Part shown: positions 8,978-18,629 of the stretch, piece by piece | Layout of the letters: every line of letters begins with the position of its first letter | Numbering within the stretch: position 1 is the first letter of the stretch | NCBI GenBank assembly: GCA_910584385.1 | Contig: CAJUAK010000001.1 | Span: forward strand, 1 to 64,000 | Direction: 5' to 3' | Length of the DNA: 64,000 nucleotides | Source of the DNA: an uncultured Alphaproteobacteria bacterium | GTDB taxonomy: Bacteria > Pseudomonadota > Alphaproteobacteria > RF32 > CAG-239 | Made by a program: the position numbers and the translations under genes | The notes under the pieces: generated by a model | What the model was told of the DNA's origin: nothing | Databases searched by the model: none | Seen by the model: the letters and a program-made list of their open reading frames with translations, nothing else

Positions 8978-10279
8978 ATGAAGTGGATTAAACAAATAAA
9001 TATACTATCTTCCATACGCCTGCTGCTTATGCTGTTGGCGGTCGTGCTTATGCTGTCCGCTTGCAGCGGTAATGATAGCGAGCATGGCGATACAAGACCA
9101 GTAGATGATAGTACTATCAACTCTACCGTAGCAGGCCACAAGGCCTCTTGTTGGCAGGGAGATATTTTAGATACGGTTTATGAGGCCATCGGCATGACGG
9201 TTATGACAATGTTTAATAAGCTGACCAAAGGTGCCATGAATGTGATGATGATGGCTTTTGCCTTGTGGCTGGCTTTCCGCCTTTTAAAGTTTTTAAGTTC
9301 TTTTTCTGAAGACAACCCTGGCGAAATATGGAATGAAATCATAAGAAAGGCCGGAATCTGCCTTTTTTGCGGCTATTTGGCCTCTTCATCAACCATGGCT
9401 TTGACGGTTGTAAATGATCTGCTGTTTCCGATTTATAATTCTTTTTTAGAATTTGGCGGAGCGATTATGCAGGAAGCAACAAAAAACACAAGCGCGGATT
9501 TAAATAAGTTTACTGTCCTTGGCGACCCAATAGACGCCAGCGCTTATCCGCTCCTTTGCACAGTGGATCCGAAAGCGGTGGCAACTTTGGACCGTTTTCC
9601 CGATTCAACCCAGAAAATGATGAAGTGTATGATTTGCGCATTGTCATCCCGATTGGTTATCGGCATGAAAATTTCCTTATCTGTCATGGGAACAGGTGTA
9701 ACGGGATTTGTCGTCGGATTTGTAATGCTCGCCAGTTTTGTATCTGTTTATCTTGGTTTCGCATTTTATCTGGTGGATTCGATTTTTAAATTCGGCGTGA
9801 TGATTTTAATGCTGCCGCTCTTGATTTTATCTTACGCTTTTGAAGCGACAAGAAATTGGACAAGCAAGGGCTTTGCCAATATTATGGAGTCTGCCGTTTT
9901 TATGATGGCGGTCTGCCTGCTGCTGACCATGACCATTGTCGCAATGATAACAATTATTTCTGCGCCTGAATTTGCAAAGGTTTTCCAAGCAGGAGAAGCT
10001 GATTTTGCCGATGCCAGCATTCCGATGATGTGCCTTTTATTACTGGCCTTTTTAGTCAGCGGCAGCTTAGGCGTGGCGGCACATGTTGCCGGTGCGCTCA
10101 TTGGAACCAAAGTCAGCACCAAGTTCCAGGAAAAGCTCAAAGCCGTTGCTTCTATGGTTTTGAATTGGATATCAGCTGGCGTTAGCGGAAAGATAGAATC
10201 CGTTCTGAAAATGGCTAAAGGCGGAAGAACGGCAACAAAGATGAGAGACAAACTCAATCAAATGGCCGGAAGGCGTTAA
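8978..10279 (+). CDS. VirB6/TrbL-like type IV secretion membrane protein with lipoprotein signal
   Basis: A 433-residue polytopic inner-membrane protein of the VirB6/TrbL kind, the channel-forming part of type IV secretion systems. It begins with a lipoprotein signal peptide with lipobox LSAC, then a polar segment. A membrane core follows, including GFAFYLVDSIFKFGVMILMLPLLIL and later hydrophobic helices; the C-terminus is basic. Its core aligns by eye with residues in the protein at 30363 (FYL-(V/I)-D, MLPLL or LMPLL, then a TSKG or TRKG motif), so the two are paralogs. The start at 8978 follows an AAAAAAGGA ribosome site. Its 3' end lies 1 bp from the convergent parE stop. VirB6 members with lipid signals and scattered location are known from Rickettsiales. 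Confidence 0.75.
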   Translation: MKWIKQINILSSIRLLLMLLAVVLMLSACSGNDSEHGDTRPVDDSTINSTVAGHKASCWQGDILDTVYEAIGMTVMTMFNKLTKGAMNVMMMAFALWLAFRLLKFLSSFSEDNPGEIWNEIIRKAGICLFCGYLASSSTMALTVVNDLLFPIYNSFLEFGGAIMQEATKNTSADLNKFTVLGDPIDASAYPLLCTVDPKAVATLDRFPDSTQKMMKCMICALSSRLVIGMKISLSVMGTGVTGFVVGFVMLASFVSVYLGFAFYLVDSIFKFGVMILMLPLLILSYAFEATRNWTSKGFANIMESAVFMMAVCLLLTMTIVAMITIISAPEFAKVFQAGEADFADASIPMMCLLLLAFLVSGSLGVAAHVAGALIGTKVSTKFQEKLKAVASMVLNWISAGVSGKIESVLKMAKGGRTATKMRDKLNQMAGRR

Positions 10280-10280
10280 T

Positions 10281-12269
10281 TTAGATATCCAAATCGTCTA
10301 CGAATTTAGCGTGTTCTACAATAAACTGGAAACGTGTTTCCGGATTTTTGCCCATAAGCCGCTCAACCTGCCTTCTGGTTTCAAAAGCTTCCTCTTTGCC
10401 TTCTTCAGTATTGGTTGAAGGGATGGCAACGCGGAGCAGGGTGCGTTTCTTTTTATCCATGGTTGTTTCTTTAAGCTGCTGAGCGCTCATTTCGCCCAAG
10501 CCTTTAAAGCGGCTGATTTCCAATTTTGCATTGCTTTTAAATTCTTTGGCAATAATTTTATCTTTATCCTCATCATCTTGAGCATAAACGGTTTTTCCGC
10601 TTCCGACAATTTTATAAAGGGGCGGTGTTGCAATAAACAAATGCCCGTTTTCAATGAGTTTTGGCATCTGCTGGTAGAAAAACGTCATCAACAGCGAAGT
10701 AATATGTGCGCCGTCCACATCGGCATCAGTCATGATAATGATTTTTTCATAACGCAGGTTTTCTTCTTTATAATTTTCTTTTACGCCGCAGCCCAGAGCT
10801 TCGCACATGTCTTTAATTTCCTGGTTTTGCAGGATTTTATCAAGGCTGGCGCTGGCAACGTTCAAAATTTTTCCTCGCAAAGGCAGAATGGCTTGCGTAA
10901 CGCGGTCCCTCCCTTGCTTGGCAGATCCGCCTGCGGAATCGCCCTCCACAATAAAGATTTCCGTATCTTCTGCCGAAACTTTGGAACAGTCGGCGAGTTT
11001 TCCGGGCAGGCGCATTTTCTTTGTCGGCGTTTTGCGTGTTTGAATCTTTTCCTCTTTGCGCCTTTTTCTGAGCTCGGCATGGCTAATAGCATATTCAACC
11101 AAGGCATTTGCATTTTCAACATCGCAAGTCAGCCAATGATCAAAAGAATCTTTAACGGCCTGTTCCACGAGGCGAATGGCTTTTGAGGAAGTTAATTTGT
11201 CTTTTGTCTGCCCCTGAAATTGCGGGTCGCGAATAAATACGGAAAGCATTAAGCTGGCATCGCTCAGAAAATCTTCCGCCGTAATCCCTGACGCCTTTTT
11301 AATGTTTGCCATATCGGCATATTCTTTAAGCCCTCTGATGAGTGCTGATTTAAAGCCCATTTCATGCGTACCGCCCTGCGGCGTAACAACCGTATTGCAA
11401 TAAGAATAGCAAAAGCCGTTTTCATCTTCGGGCCAGGTGATTGCCCATTCGACTTTTCCTTCGTCATTGGCAAGCTCGGCTTCTCCGGTAAAAGCTTTTC
11501 TGTTAATTGTTCCCCGGCTGCCGATTTGATAATTTAAGAAATCTTCCAATCCGTTGGGAAAATGGAGTTCTGCTTCTGTCGGAGTTGAATCCCCTTCGCC
11601 AATAACTTCGGGAGCACATTTCCATAAAATATGGATTCCTTTAAATAAAAACGCCTTGGAACGGGCCATGCGGTAAATTTTATTTGGAACCAAACGGGCT
11701 GTTGCTTCAAAAATTTCGGGGTCATATTTAAAGGTAACGGATGTCCCCCGCCGATTTGGCGCATTGCCGATAAGTTCGAGCGCCGTTTGAGGTATTCCTT
11801 TCGAATATTCTTGCCGGTAAAGTTTTTTATCTCGGGCAATTTCCACAACCAATTTTTCAGAAAGCGCATTAACCACAGAAAGCCCAACGCCATGCAAACC
11901 GCCAGAAACCTTATAAGCGCTGCCGCCAAATTTTCCGCCGGAATGGAGTGTTGTTAAAATAACTTCAAGGGCAGATTTTTCGGGATATTTAGGATGTGGG
12001 TCTACCGGTATGCCGCGCCCGTTATCAACAATCGTAACAGAATAGTCGGCATTAAAACACACTTCTATTTTATTGGCAAAGCCTGCAACAGCCTCATCCA
12101 TAGAGTTGTCAAGGATTTCCGCAACCAAGTGGTGCAGCGCCTGCTCGTCTGTTCCGCCGATATACATGCCGGGGCGGTGGCGGACAGGTTCAAGACCTTC
12201 TAAAACCTCAATATTTTTAGCGCTGTATTCTTGCTGGGCAGGTTGTGTGCTTTCAAATAAATCCGACAT
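10281..12269 (-). CDS. parE: DNA topoisomerase IV subunit B
   Basis: A 662-residue type IIA topoisomerase ATPase subunit that, with ParC, decatenates daughter chromosomes. The GHKL ATPase has EILDNSMDEAVAG, DNGRGIPV and GGLHGVGLSVVNALS. The TOPRIM domain has VEGDSAGGSAKQGRD and DADVDGAHI. RPGMYIGGTDEQALHHLVAE and the lack of the long GyrB insertion favour ParE over GyrB, and gyrB is also absent from its usual place beside recF. The start at 12269 (MSDLFEST) follows a GAGGA ribosome site; upstream in-frame codons are poorly coding. Confidence 0.88.
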   Translation of the reverse strand: MSDLFESTQPAQQEYSAKNIEVLEGLEPVRHRPGMYIGGTDEQALHHLVAEILDNSMDEAVAGFANKIEVCFNADYSVTIVDNGRGIPVDPHPKYPEKSALEVILTTLHSGGKFGGSAYKVSGGLHGVGLSVVNALSEKLVVEIARDKKLYRQEYSKGIPQTALELIGNAPNRRGTSVTFKYDPEIFEATARLVPNKIYRMARSKAFLFKGIHILWKCAPEVIGEGDSTPTEAELHFPNGLEDFLNYQIGSRGTINRKAFTGEAELANDEGKVEWAITWPEDENGFCYSYCNTVVTPQGGTHEMGFKSALIRGLKEYADMANIKKASGITAEDFLSDASLMLSVFIRDPQFQGQTKDKLTSSKAIRLVEQAVKDSFDHWLTCDVENANALVEYAISHAELRKRRKEEKIQTRKTPTKKMRLPGKLADCSKVSAEDTEIFIVEGDSAGGSAKQGRDRVTQAILPLRGKILNVASASLDKILQNQEIKDMCEALGCGVKENYKEENLRYEKIIIMTDADVDGAHITSLLMTFFYQQMPKLIENGHLFIATPPLYKIVGSGKTVYAQDDEDKDKIIAKEFKSNAKLEISRFKGLGEMSAQQLKETTMDKKKRTLLRVAIPSTNTEEGKEEAFETRRQVERLMGKNPETRFQFIVEHAKFVDDLDI

Positions 12270-12558
12270 ATTTTCCTCATAAAATCCTGAATTTTGCACC
12301 AAAATACACCAGATTCCGCCAATTCGCAAGCAAGATTCTCAACAATAAACAAAAAAGCGCCGAAGGTTCGCGCAAAAAAATAAAAAAAGTTCTTGCATTT
12401 TGAATGTTTTAAGAGTAAATATCTGCCTGAGCCGCAATGGTGCGGTTCATAATTTCACACGCAGATTTATGCGGAACCTTTTTTAGGCTTTCGCTCCGGT
12501 GCTGAAAAGCTCTTTCAAGTCTGCGGAGGTTTAACCGGAAAAGTAAGGATAATAGAAT

Positions 12559-13365
12559 ATGGCTCTTCCTACATTTACATTGCGCCAGATGATTGAAGCC
12601 GGCGTACACTTTGGCCACAACGCCCGTCGTTGGAACCCGAAAATGGCTCCGTTTATTTACGGAAAAAAAGATAAAGTCCACATCATTGACTTGCAGCAGA
12701 CCTATCCGATGCTGTACACAGCTTTGAACGCAGCCCGCGAAGTTGCTGCTCAGGGCGGTAAAGTTTTGTTTGTTGCTACAAAGCGCCAAGCACAAGACAT
12801 CATTAAAGAAAATGCTGAAAGATGCGGACAATATTATGTTAACTATCGCTGGTTAGGCGGTATGTTGACAAACTGGAAAACCGTTTACAAATCAATTTCC
12901 CGCCTCGTTAAATTAAACGAAATGGCTGAAAAGAACGATTATACGGGTTATACCAAAAAAGAAATCCTGAACATGAAAAAAGAACAGGAAAAATTAAGCC
13001 AGGAATTAAGCGGCATTATGAACATGGGCGGTCAGCCGGACTTGCTCTTTGTAATCGATATGCCTAAAGAATCTTTGGCGATTAAAGAAGCTAAAAAGCT
13101 TGGTATTCCTGTTATCGGCATTTGCGATACAAACGCAGACCCGAATGAAGTTGATTTCCCTGTTCCGGGTAATGACGACGCCATTCGCGCCATTCAGTTT
13201 TATTCTGAATTGGTTTCTGCCGCTGTTTTGGATGGTATGTCCGCCCAAATCGCAGCTCAAGGCGTAAAGGTTGATGAAATGGTTGAAGCAGCTGCCGAAA
13301 CCAAACCGGCACGCAAGAGAACTTCTAAGAAAGCTGCTGCCGAGGCCGAAGCTTCAGCTGAATAA
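12559..13365 (+). CDS. rpsB: 30S ribosomal protein S2
   Basis: A 268-residue S2 protein of the small ribosomal subunit. It has the N-terminal MRQMIEAGVHFGH-type motif (here LRQMIEAGVHFGHNARRWNPKM) and PDLLFVIDMPKESLAIKEAKKLGIPVIGICDTNADP, both diagnostic. A lysine- and alanine-rich tail (about residues 245-268) is typical of alphaproteobacterial S2. AAGGATAATAG precedes the ATG. The 5' region (12270-12558) is a long leader compatible with S2 autoregulation, and tsf follows after a candidate terminator. Confidence 0.97.
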   Translation: MALPTFTLRQMIEAGVHFGHNARRWNPKMAPFIYGKKDKVHIIDLQQTYPMLYTALNAAREVAAQGGKVLFVATKRQAQDIIKENAERCGQYYVNYRWLGGMLTNWKTVYKSISRLVKLNEMAEKNDYTGYTKKEILNMKKEQEKLSQELSGIMNMGGQPDLLFVIDMPKESLAIKEAKKLGIPVIGICDTNADPNEVDFPVPGNDDAIRAIQFYSELVSAAVLDGMSAQIAAQGVKVDEMVEAAAETKPARKRTSKKAAAEAEASAE

Positions 13366-13392
13366 TAAGCTGCAGCGACTAATCAATAACTT

Positions 13393-13436
13393 CTGTGGCG
13401 GTATTTAACAATGCTTAAATATCGCCATAGTTTTTT
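13393..13436 (+). terminator. Intrinsic terminator/attenuator between rpsB and tsf
   Basis: A 15-bp stem (13393-13407 with 13416-13430, two G-U pairs) with an 8-nt loop is followed by six T (13431-13436). It sits inside the rpsB-tsf gap, so it could lower tsf expression relative to rpsB or terminate rpsB mRNA ahead of a separate tsf promoter. Confidence 0.75.
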
Positions 13437-13459
13437 CAATTTATAAAGAGGGTATATAT

Positions 13460-14386
13460 ATGAGCGAAATTACTGCCGCCATGGTAAAAGAATTAAGAGA
13501 AACCACCGGAGCCGGAATGCTTGATTGCAAAAAAGCTTTGGTTGAAGCAAACGGAAATATGGATGAAGCTGTTGACTGGCTGCGTAAAAAAGGCTTGGCC
13601 TCTGCTGCCAAAAAAGCCAGCCGCATCGCTGCTGAAGGTTTGGTTGCCGTTGCCGTAGACGGAAACAAAGGCGCCATCGCTGAAGTAAATTCAGAAACAG
13701 ACTTTGTTGCGAAAAATGAACTTTTCCAGGAATATGTTGCCGATGCCGCTATTGTTGCTTTGAAAAGCCATGGCGATGTTTGCGAAATGAAAGCTTTCAA
13801 CTGCCCGAAATGCGGAAAAACTTTTGAAGAACGCTTAACAGACATGATTGCCAAGATTGGCGAAAACATGAATCTGCGCCGCGCTGCCCTTTTAGAAGTA
13901 AATGAAGGCGTAATTGCATCTTATATTCACAATGCCGCCGGAAACAATATTGGTAAAATCGGCGTTTTGGTTGCTTTGGAATCTGCCGCAGATAAAGCCA
14001 AATTAGCCGAACTCGGCAAACATATTGCAATGCATGTTGCCGCATCTCAGCCTTTGTTCTTAAACATTGCTGGGGTTGATCCTAAAGCCGTTGAACATGA
14101 AAAATCTATTTTTGCAGAACAGGCAAAAGCTTCCGGAAAACCGGAAAACATCATTGAAAAAATGGTTGAAGGCCGCGTTCGTAAATACTATGACGAAGTT
14201 GTTCTGGAAGAACAAGCTTACATCATGGATCCTGACAAGAAAATTAAGCAGGTTGTTGCCGATGCTGCCAAAGAATTGGGAACAGACATTAAAATCAAAG
14301 ATTATGTATGTTTTAAATTGGGTGAAGGCCTTCAGAAAAAAGAAGAAGACTTTGCTGCAGAAGTTGCTGCCCAGTTAGGCAAATAA
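13460..14386 (+). CDS. tsf: Elongation factor Ts
   Basis: A 308-residue nucleotide exchange factor for EF-Tu. The N-terminal UBA-like region MVKELRETTGAGMLDCKKALVEANGNMDEAVDWLRKKG is followed by the conserved SETDFVAKNE motif and the dimerisation core with IGENMNLRRA. An unusual segment (residues about 108-121) contains C-8-C-2-C with NCPKCGKTFEE, where most alphaproteobacterial EF-Ts proteins have a glycine-rich turn. Otherwise length and motifs are normal. GAGGG lies before the ATG. Translation neighbours rpsB upstream and a shared terminator downstream. Confidence 0.96.
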   Translation: MSEITAAMVKELRETTGAGMLDCKKALVEANGNMDEAVDWLRKKGLASAAKKASRIAAEGLVAVAVDGNKGAIAEVNSETDFVAKNELFQEYVADAAIVALKSHGDVCEMKAFNCPKCGKTFEERLTDMIAKIGENMNLRRAALLEVNEGVIASYIHNAAGNNIGKIGVLVALESAADKAKLAELGKHIAMHVAASQPLFLNIAGVDPKAVEHEKSIFAEQAKASGKPENIIEKMVEGRVRKYYDEVVLEEQAYIMDPDKKIKQVVADAAKELGTDIKIKDYVCFKLGEGLQKKEEDFAAEVAAQLGK

Positions 14387-14401
14387 AATAATTCAAAGAT
14401 T

Positions 14402-14460
14402 AAACCCCTCCCGGCAGAACAGCTTCCAAAATTGGACAGTTCAGTTTGGGAGGGGTTTTT
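14402..14460. terminator. Bidirectional terminator between tsf and fabG, with nested hairpin
   Basis: A perfect 11-bp outer stem (14402-14412 with 14448-14458) ends in a T run for the tsf direction and an A-rich start that serves the fabG direction. The 35-nt loop contains a second hairpin built from GAAC/GTTC and TCCA-AAAT-TGGA. Confidence 0.85.
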
Positions 14461-14464
14461 AGCA

Positions 14465-15202
14465 TTATATCATTGCCATGCCGCCATTAATATTGATGGT
14501 CTGACCTGTGATATATTGTGCTTCATCAGAAGCCAAGAATGCAACAACATTTGCAATATCCTGGGCTTCTCCTAATTTTCCTTCAGGAATTTTAGCAAGC
14601 AGGTTTTTCTTTACATCTTCAGGCAAGACATCTGTCATTGGTGTGCGGATAAATCCCGGAGCAATAGAATTTACGGTAATGCCGCGGGAGCCGACTTCTT
14701 GAGCCAGGCATTTGTTCATGGCAATCATACCTGCCTTAGAGGCAGAATAGTTTGCTTGGCCTGCGTTTCCGGTAACGCCGACAACAGACGCAATACCGAT
14801 AATACGTCCGAAACGGCGTTTCATCATGCCGCGGACAGCCGCTTTGGCCAATTTGAATCCGGCAGAGAGGTTTACATCCAAAACCAATTGCCAGTCTTCA
14901 TCACTCATACGGATAAACAAATTATCACGGGTTAAGCCTGCATTGTTTACCAAGATGTCAATGCGGCCTAATTTTTCTTCAACCTTTTCAACCAAACCTT
15001 TTACATCATCTGCATTGGTCAGGTTTGCAGTGAAAACTTCAACTCTTTCGCCCAGCTCTTCTTTTAATTTGAGCATGGGTTCTTCACGCATATCTGTTAA
15101 AGCAAGCGTTGCACCTTGCTTGTGCAATGTGCGAGCGATTTTATCCCCTAATCCGCCGGCAGCACCGGTGATGAGGGCAACTTTGTCATGTAATTCAAAC
15201 AT
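14465..15202 (-). CDS. fabG: 3-oxoacyl-ACP reductase FabG
   Basis: A 245-residue NADPH-dependent short-chain dehydrogenase that reduces 3-ketoacyl-ACP in fatty-acid elongation. The cofactor motif is TGAAGGLG (residues 12-19), with NNAG at about 86-89. The catalytic Ser139, Tyr152 and Lys156 are present in ASVVG and YSASK. The C-terminus YITGQTININGGM is typical. It lies 27 bp after fabD in a two-gene operon; acpP and fabF, which often follow, are not here. Confidence 0.95.
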   Translation of the reverse strand: MFELHDKVALITGAAGGLGDKIARTLHKQGATLALTDMREEPMLKLKEELGERVEVFTANLTNADDVKGLVEKVEEKLGRIDILVNNAGLTRDNLFIRMSDEDWQLVLDVNLSAGFKLAKAAVRGMMKRRFGRIIGIASVVGVTGNAGQANYSASKAGMIAMNKCLAQEVGSRGITVNSIAPGFIRTPMTDVLPEDVKKNLLAKIPEGKLGEAQDIANVVAFLASDEAQYITGQTININGGMAMI

Positions 15203-15229
15203 TGTTTTTCCTTTTTTATCTGGGTTGTC

Positions 15230-16183
15230 TTATGATTGCAATTCTTTGGCAAGCTGTTCGATTTCTGCGGCGTTGCCGACAGAAACAGCCTCAATTCCTT
15301 TTTTGCTTCGGTTAATGATGCCGGAAAGTACTTTACCCGCACCTAGTTCAGCAGCTTTGGACACGCCTTTGCTGCTCATGTAATCAATAGTTTCCCGCCA
15401 GCGAACCGAGCCTGTTACCTGCTCAATCAGCCTTTGGATGATTTCATCTGCAGAAGAAATTGCACTGGCCAAAACATTGGCAATCAGCGGGATTTCTGAT
15501 GAATGTGCCGTAACTTTATGCAAAGCCTCGGCCATAACTTTTTGAGCCGGTTCCATTAAAGGGCTGTGAAACGGTGCGCTTACCGGGAGCTTAATGCAGC
15601 GTTTTGCGCCAAATTCCGGCCCGGCAATTTCTACGGCTTTGTCTATTGCCGCCATATGTCCGGAAATGACGACCTGTCCTTCGGCGTTATCATTTGCCGT
15701 AACGCAAATATGTCCGTTATCGCTGCAAGTTTCGGCCAAAGCCTTCACTTTTTCAAAAGGCAAGCCTATTACGGCCGCCATTCCGCCAACGCCCAACGGC
15801 ACAGCTTTTTGCATTGCATCGCCTCTGGTGCGCAAGAGTTTGGCCGTATCTGCCAAAGAAAAGACACCCGCCGCGCAAGCAGCAGAATATTCTCCTAAAG
15901 AATGTCCGGCAACAAAAGAGGCCTTATCTTTCAAATTAATCCCGAAATCTTTCTCCAAAACCCGCACAACAGCCATGGAATTTGCCATTAATGCCGGTTG
16001 GGCATTTGCCGTCATGGTCAGGTCTGCTTCAGAACCTTCGCACATTATTTTAAATAAATCTTGATGGAGAGCCTCGTTAACTTCCTGAAATACTTCTTTG
16101 GCAGAATTAAAGTTATCTGCCAATTCTTTTCCCATGCCGACAAATTGCGATCCCTGGCCGGGAAATACAAAGCTGTATGTCAT
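15230..16183 (-). CDS. fabD: Malonyl CoA-ACP transacylase FabD
   Basis: A 317-residue acyltransferase that loads malonate onto acyl carrier protein. FPGQGSQ is at residues 7-13 and the nucleophile Ser95 is in GHSLGEYSA. The catalytic His lies in VSAPFHSPLM. Length is normal for the family. It is the first gene of the fabD-fabG operon and is divergent from ftsK, with a promoter region expected in 16184-16290. Confidence 0.96.
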   Translation of the reverse strand: MTYSFVFPGQGSQFVGMGKELADNFNSAKEVFQEVNEALHQDLFKIMCEGSEADLTMTANAQPALMANSMAVVRVLEKDFGINLKDKASFVAGHSLGEYSAACAAGVFSLADTAKLLRTRGDAMQKAVPLGVGGMAAVIGLPFEKVKALAETCSDNGHICVTANDNAEGQVVISGHMAAIDKAVEIAGPEFGAKRCIKLPVSAPFHSPLMEPAQKVMAEALHKVTAHSSEIPLIANVLASAISSADEIIQRLIEQVTGSVRWRETIDYMSSKGVSKAAELGAGKVLSGIINRSKKGIEAVSVGNAAEIEQLAKELQS

Positions 16184-16290
16184 TTATTAATCCCATAAAC
16201 ATTAATATCTTGTAAAGGTTTAAATTGTATTGTGAAAATGTCAAGTTTTAATGCAAAGTTATGCTTTGCCGATTGCTCAAGAGTGTGAAA

Positions 16291-18546
16291 ATGGCTAAAA
16301 ACAAGAAAAAAGAAAAAACATTTATGCAAAAATTTATCCGCAGGTTTTCCGGCTTGTTATTGCTTCTTTTTTGCTTATTTACCGTAGCTGCTTGTTTTTT
16401 CTTTGACAGGAATGACGCTTCTTTCAACTTGATTTCAAATGCGCCCGTAAAAAACCTTTTGGGCTTGTCCGGCGCTAAAGCGGCTGATTTTACGCTAACA
16501 TGGTTTGGTTTTGCTTTGCCGGTGTTTTTGATTGTTCCTGTTTTATGGGGATATTCACTCTTGCGCCTAAGAGAAATTTTCCACCCTTATATTCGTTTTT
16601 TTGCCTGGATTTTTGGGCTTTTGCTGTTTTCCTCATTTTTAGGGCTCCTTCCCCAAACCTGGGCGGCAATCCCTATGGGCGGAAGCATTGGCAAATTCTT
16701 TGCCAGAGAGTTTTCAACCCTGCTCAACAGAGTTTACACCTATGGTTTTGGACGCGAACTGCTTGCTTTTATTTTCTTTGCATTAGCCTGGGTTTCTTTT
16801 AATTTTGCAGCGGGCATAAGCTTTAAAAGCTGGTATCTGGTTTTGAAAAATATTGTTCTGAAAATTGCTGCAGCTTGTCTTTGGATTAAGGAAAAGCTCT
16901 TTTCCCGCCGGCAGAGCGATACGATGCCCCGCCCAAAGAAAGAGCGCTTGAAAAAAGAGGCAAAAAACAAAAAAGAAAGAATAGAGCCAAAAATAAACAA
17001 TGAAGCTCCTGCGCCGGCTCCCAAAAGCGCGCCTTACCGCCCGGAAATTAACGATGGCTATCAAACTCCAAGCATCAGCCTTTTATCTATGCCTAAAGAA
17101 AAATCTGTACATCAAAGCCAGAGCGAACTAGATAAAATTGCCGGCGAATTGGAAGCCGTGCTTCAGGAATTTGGTGTTAACGGCAAGATTGTCAAGGTCC
17201 GTCCCGGCCCCGTCGTTACCCTTTATGAGCTGGAACCTGCCCCCGGCACAAAAACAGCCCGGGTTATCGGGCTGGCTGACGATATTGCCCGCTCAATGTC
17301 GGCACGTTCTGTCCGCATTGCCGTGGTAACCGGCAGCAACACAATTGGTATAGAGATGCCGAATATCAAAAGGGATACGGTCTGGCTGCGGGAATTATTG
17401 GAAAATGACGAATTTTCCCAAGCCAAGGGCGCTTTAACCATTACGCTCGGAAAAGATATCGGCGGCAAGAATATGTATGCGGATTTATCAAAAATGCCCC
17501 ATTTGCTGGTGGCCGGTACAACTGGGTCCGGTAAATCTGTCGGTGTTAATTCTATGATTTTATCATTATTGTATAAAATGCGTCCGGATGAATGCAAACT
17601 TATCATGATTGACCCTAAAATGCTTGAATTTTCTATGTATAACGGTATTCCTCATTTGCTTACCCCGGTTATTACAGATCCGGCAAAAGCGGTTATCGGG
17701 TTAAAATGGGCGGTTAAAGAAATGGAAGACAGATACCGTGCCATGGCTAACCTGAATGTGCGCAATATAACGGGATATAACCAACGCGTGGCCGAGCTTA
17801 AAGCCGGTGGGCAAAACGTAAAAAGGACGGTGCAGGTTGGTTTTGATACAGAAACCGGAAAACCGCTTTACGAGGAACAGGAAATGGATTTGACTCCGCT
17901 TCCTTATATCGTGATTGTCGTTGATGAAATGGCCGATTTAATGCTGGTTGCAGGCAAAGATGTGGAGGCTGCCATCCAAAGGCTTGCTCAAATGGCGCGT
18001 GCCGCAGGAATCCATTTGATTATGTCAACGCAGCGTCCTTCTGTCGATGTTATCACCGGAACGATTAAAGCAAATTTCCCAACAAGAATCAGCTTTCAGG
18101 TTACCTCAAAAATTGACAGCCGCACAATTTTAGGCGAGCAAGGTGCAGAACAACTCCTGGGAATGGGCGATATGCTTTATATGCCCGCCGGACAGCGCCC
18201 TATCCGTGTTCACGGCAGCTTTGTAAAAGACAGTGAGGTTGAGGCTGTTGTTGAATTTTTGAAATCTCAAAAAGAACCTGAATATGTGGAAGGCGTAACC
18301 GAAGGCGAGTTAAACGCCAAAGATGACAAGCCTGTTTTTGATAATGGCGATTTTGCTGCCGGAAGCGATGAGGATCTTTATAATCAAGCCGTTGCAATTG
18401 TGAGAAATGATAAAAAAGCATCAACAAGCTATGTCCAAAGAAAACTGCGTATTGGCTATAACCGTGCTGCGTCTTTGATTGACAGGATGGAGAGCGAAGG
18501 AATAATTTCTGCCGCTGACCATGTCGGCCGCCGGGAAGTTTTGTAA
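16291..18546 (+). CDS. ftsK: DNA translocase FtsK
   Basis: A 751-residue septal DNA pump that coordinates chromosome dimer resolution with division. The N-terminus has about four membrane helices (residues 10-185), then a short basic and proline-containing linker, then the RecA-type motor with Walker A AGTTGSGKSVGVN and Walker B-like IVVDEMADLM. The C-terminal gamma winged helix (QRKLRIGYNRAASLIDRMESEG) reads polar sequences. The linker is short compared with E. coli FtsK but normal for many alphaproteobacteria. The start at 16291 (MAKNKKKEK) is preferred over ATG 16261 because AAGAG lies 7 bp upstream. Confidence 0.95.
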   Translation: MAKNKKKEKTFMQKFIRRFSGLLLLLFCLFTVAACFFFDRNDASFNLISNAPVKNLLGLSGAKAADFTLTWFGFALPVFLIVPVLWGYSLLRLREIFHPYIRFFAWIFGLLLFSSFLGLLPQTWAAIPMGGSIGKFFAREFSTLLNRVYTYGFGRELLAFIFFALAWVSFNFAAGISFKSWYLVLKNIVLKIAAACLWIKEKLFSRRQSDTMPRPKKERLKKEAKNKKERIEPKINNEAPAPAPKSAPYRPEINDGYQTPSISLLSMPKEKSVHQSQSELDKIAGELEAVLQEFGVNGKIVKVRPGPVVTLYELEPAPGTKTARVIGLADDIARSMSARSVRIAVVTGSNTIGIEMPNIKRDTVWLRELLENDEFSQAKGALTITLGKDIGGKNMYADLSKMPHLLVAGTTGSGKSVGVNSMILSLLYKMRPDECKLIMIDPKMLEFSMYNGIPHLLTPVITDPAKAVIGLKWAVKEMEDRYRAMANLNVRNITGYNQRVAELKAGGQNVKRTVQVGFDTETGKPLYEEQEMDLTPLPYIVIVVDEMADLMLVAGKDVEAAIQRLAQMARAAGIHLIMSTQRPSVDVITGTIKANFPTRISFQVTSKIDSRTILGEQGAEQLLGMGDMLYMPAGQRPIRVHGSFVKDSEVEAVVEFLKSQKEPEYVEGVTEGELNAKDDKPVFDNGDFAAGSDEDLYNQAVAIVRNDKKASTSYVQRKLRIGYNRAASLIDRMESEGIISAADHVGRREVL

Positions 18547-18571
18547 TTTTGCAATATTTTTTCGTTTTCTC

Positions 18572-18600
18572 TTGCTAAAAGCCCGTTCTGCTTATATATC
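18572..18600 (+). promoter_or_regulatory. Candidate rbfA promoter
   Basis: TTGCTA (18572-18577) and TATATC (18595-18600) are spaced by 17 bp ahead of rbfA. Both hexamers are partial matches. Confidence 0.35.
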
Positions 18601-18629
18601 TGTAATATAAGTTTTTAAGGAGATTAATA

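Noticed and set aside
10281..12269. Annotation as gyrB
   Set aside because: Motif wording, length and lack of the GyrB insertion favour ParE; this is a family judgement by eye, and a phylogeny would settle it.
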